Positions 51,232-52,654 of a stretch of 52,654 nt of DNA are shown one piece after another. The translations under genes were made by a program, and so were the position numbers. The stretch lies in assembly GCA_041781135.1 (NCBI GenBank), contig JBHAZV010000024.1:1-52654 (forward strand). Reading direction: 5' to 3'. The number at the start of each line of letters is the position of its first letter. Position 1 is the stretch's first letter. Under the pieces are notes generated by a model that was given only the letters and a program-made list of their open reading frames with translations, ran no database searches and was not told where the DNA came from. Source of the stretch: JAUMXJ01 sp041781135 (GTDB lineage Bacteria > Bacillota > Clostridia > Peptostreptococcales > Acidaminobacteraceae).

Positions 51232-51861
51232 TTAATGACAATTTTTACAAGGTGTGTACCCCCGTTTTTTAGCTTCCTCAATGTTGATGCCAAATTTTGA
51301 TTTCCTAAGATGAAAACAGCCGTCTTCATGATACCGCTCTCCGGTTCGGGTGATATATACTGTCTCCTTTTTGAAATCGATTCCGTCCGAAACCTGGTAG
51401 CCGGCGAGCGGCAGCACTATGGAGTCGCCGCTTGTGATGCCCGGCAGGACAAAGCCGTAATTAAAATAGAGCTGTATACTGCCGTAATCGTCGTACTTAC
51501 CAAAGACGGGCGACGAAATGGTGCTGAATCCTCCGCTGATTTTGGAGGCAAAATCGGCGGAGGACGCCGTGATAACGGCGGCGAGGTCTATCGCTTTGTG
51601 CGCAAACATCGCATTGTGGAGCACCCCCACATCCTCAACGGTGTGTATTGCCTTCCAATCGCTCCTGTCTGCCGCAATGACCGAAATCAAGCTGCCAAGA
51701 AGCGCGATCAGTATTAACAGCGCAAATATAAATGCGGTAGCCGCCTCGATTGCGATGCTGCCCTTTCGCTTTCTGCTCAGCTTAATAATTTGCCGAAATG
51801 ATTTATGTACTGCCATTTTTGTTACGACGCAACAAGTCATCTTAATCATATGAATTCTCAA
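51232..51861 (-). CDS. TadE-like pilus protein with C-terminal Cys/His motif
   Basis: A 209-residue protein. Near residues 33-64 is the TadE/pilin-like sequence RKGSIAIEAATAFIFALLIL, an A-E-A type membrane start. The last about 45 residues read VYITRTGERYHEDGCFHLRK, then SKFGINIEEAKKRGYTPCKNCH, a Cys/His motif often seen at protein ends in Firmicutes and probably a metal-binding tail. A DUF5702-like gene upstream ends 19 bases inside this frame. Start could be internal (MAVHKSFRQI). Context suggests a Tad pilus component. Confidence 0.8.
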   Translation of the reverse strand: MRIHMIKMTCCVVTKMAVHKSFRQIIKLSRKRKGSIAIEAATAFIFALLILIALLGSLISVIAADRSDWKAIHTVEDVGVLHNAMFAHKAIDLAAVITASSADFASKISGGFSTISSPVFGKYDDYGSIQLYFNYGFVLPGITSGDSIVLPLAGYQVSDGIDFKKETVYITRTGERYHEDGCFHLRKSKFGINIEEAKKRGYTPCKNCH

Positions 51862-52654
51862 AAGTCAAAAATGACTTGTATTTTCCAAGAGGCGATCCGC
51901 CCGAAAAAGTGAGATCTATCCTGTGCCCTACCGCAAAATCAGACAACGAATACGACTCTCCGGTTTTTTTGTAGATAGACGCTTCTATGAGATTCATTGC
52001 GCGAAGCAGCACCTCATCATCAGGTTCAAAATATATCAGCAATCGCAGATAATCCCTGTATCCAAATCCATTCTTCCCCATCTGCGCCGTGCCCGGCTCA
52101 TTTACCACGCCGTTCATACTTAGACGCCATTCTGACGACTTTTTTATAAAGTCAAAGCTCTTGCCATCTAAAAGCGCCTGTACATCTAAATAACTTTCGC
52201 CGAGCACTACAATGCCGTAAGCAATGACTTTTCCGATTGAACCAAACGGCGGCGGCACAAGCGAAAATACAGAATCTATCTCGCGTTTTGCATCAGTGCC
52301 AAAAAATGTAACTAAATTCGCACCCGCGCGGATACCCGCAATTTTCGCCTTTACTACGGACATACTCTTGGTTTCGCGGAATTCCCCTGACGCGAGGTAT
52401 TCGAGCTCGCCCTTTATCGCTCTGTCCTCCTTATGTTCCCCCTTTGCATAACAGCCAAAAACGGAAAGACCCCACTCAGTAATCAAGATTTTTTCAAACA
52501 AATCTCCGCTCTTTCCAAGCTCAAGGGTATAATCTCTCAGCGGCATAAGCTTCTTTCCATCTACATCCACTGCCTTAAAAGCATCAAAAATCTTTTTGAG
52601 CAGTTTGCGTATTTTCTTTATTATTCCGCCAAAATCTCCATCATCCGGCGATGC
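51842..52654 (-). CDS. DUF5702-like protein, 5' end outside the window
   Basis: A frame of 270 codons running into the window's end; the reading frame stays open from the first complete codon at 52654 (ASPDDGDFGGIIKK and onward), so the protein begins beyond it. The visible part contains GELEYLASGEFRETKSMSVV, VPPPFGSIGKVIAYGIVVLG, SLDVQALLDG-like GESYLDVQALLDGKSFDF and NGFGYRDYLRLLIYFEPDDE. The ELEYLASG and YRDYLRLL motifs suit the DUF5702 family, found beside TadE-type genes. No catalytic residues recognised. Confidence 0.7.
   Translation of the reverse strand, partial: ASPDDGDFGGIIKKIRKLLKKIFDAFKAVDVDGKKLMPLRDYTLELGKSGDLFEKILITEWGLSVFGCYAKGEHKEDRAIKGELEYLASGEFRETKSMSVVKAKIAGIRAGANLVTFFGTDAKREIDSVFSLVPPPFGSIGKVIAYGIVVLGESYLDVQALLDGKSFDFIKKSSEWRLSMNGVVNEPGTAQMGKNGFGYRDYLRLLIYFEPDDEVLLRAMNLIEASIYKKTGESYSLSDFAVGHRIDLTFSGGSPLGKYKSFLTFENSYD

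Overview
The window looks like a chromosomal segment of an anaerobic, motile, Gram-positive-type bacterium of the class Clostridia; it cannot be placed at genus level from sequence alone. Supporting signs are flagellar filament genes (fliD, fliS, flaG), S-layer homology repeats, a sodium-pump decarboxylase beta/gamma pair, an oxygen-sensitive type FeS flavoenzyme of the 2-enoate reductase/BaiCD group, a CD1871A-type CXXC miniprotein module, the MEP isoprenoid pathway (IspD), class I FBP aldolase, GGAGG ribosome binding sites and extended -10 promoters.

Layout. 1-4.5 kb (+): a RiPP-type cassette with an S41 protease lipoprotein, a radical SAM/SPASM maturase that is disrupted by a stop at codon 4 and an 11-bp tandem duplication, and a fused ABC exporter; no precursor peptide is visible. 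4.6-7.3 kb (-): sirtuin, a YczE-like membrane protein, a repeat-bearing spacer and decayed ORFs. 7.4-11.2 kb (+): flavin/FeS oxidoreductase plus two-subunit aconitase X operon. 11.2-15.5 kb (-): cobalamin riboswitch, attenuator and a corrinoid ABC transporter whose binding protein carries S-layer repeats; a 62-bp terminator module is duplicated at both ends. 15.5-17.5 kb (-): nfeD, SPFH protein and dcd. 17.7-21.3 kb (+): an RNase HI-IspD fusion, an AroE homologue with a large insertion and an rRNA methyltransferase.

21.4-31.6 kb (-): DUF4153 protein, hpf, a flagellar cap/chaperone group (flaG, fliD, FlgN/FliT-like, fliS, a small helical protein), an AI-2E family permease with YtxH, and a zinc ABC transporter. 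31.6-32.27 kb has no gene and holds an array of hairpins with related linkers and changing stems; a single relative lies at 17.6 kb. 32.3-39.9 kb (-): aminotransferase, two unknown proteins, exonuclease III preceded by a structured RNA with its own promoter and terminator, a RluA-type pseudouridine synthase, a small unknown protein and a two-component system. 40.0-41.6 kb (+): CXXC miniprotein, membrane ferredoxin and TlpA-like lipoprotein.

41.7-52.65 kb (-): FBP aldolase, NYN/LOTUS protein, MscL, decarboxylase gamma and beta subunits, YhaM-like nuclease, parvulin, murB, a panB-panC-panD group with a PanG-like reductase, then a pseudokinase, a TadE-like protein with a C-terminal Cys/His motif and the end of a DUF5702-like gene that continues out of the window, suggesting the edge of a Tad pilus locus.

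The points most worth a second look are the hairpin array, the structured RNA in front of exonuclease III, the slippage-disrupted radical SAM gene, the RNase HI-IspD fusion, the S-layer-anchored corrinoid binding protein with its duplicated terminator, and the pseudokinase/TadE pair.
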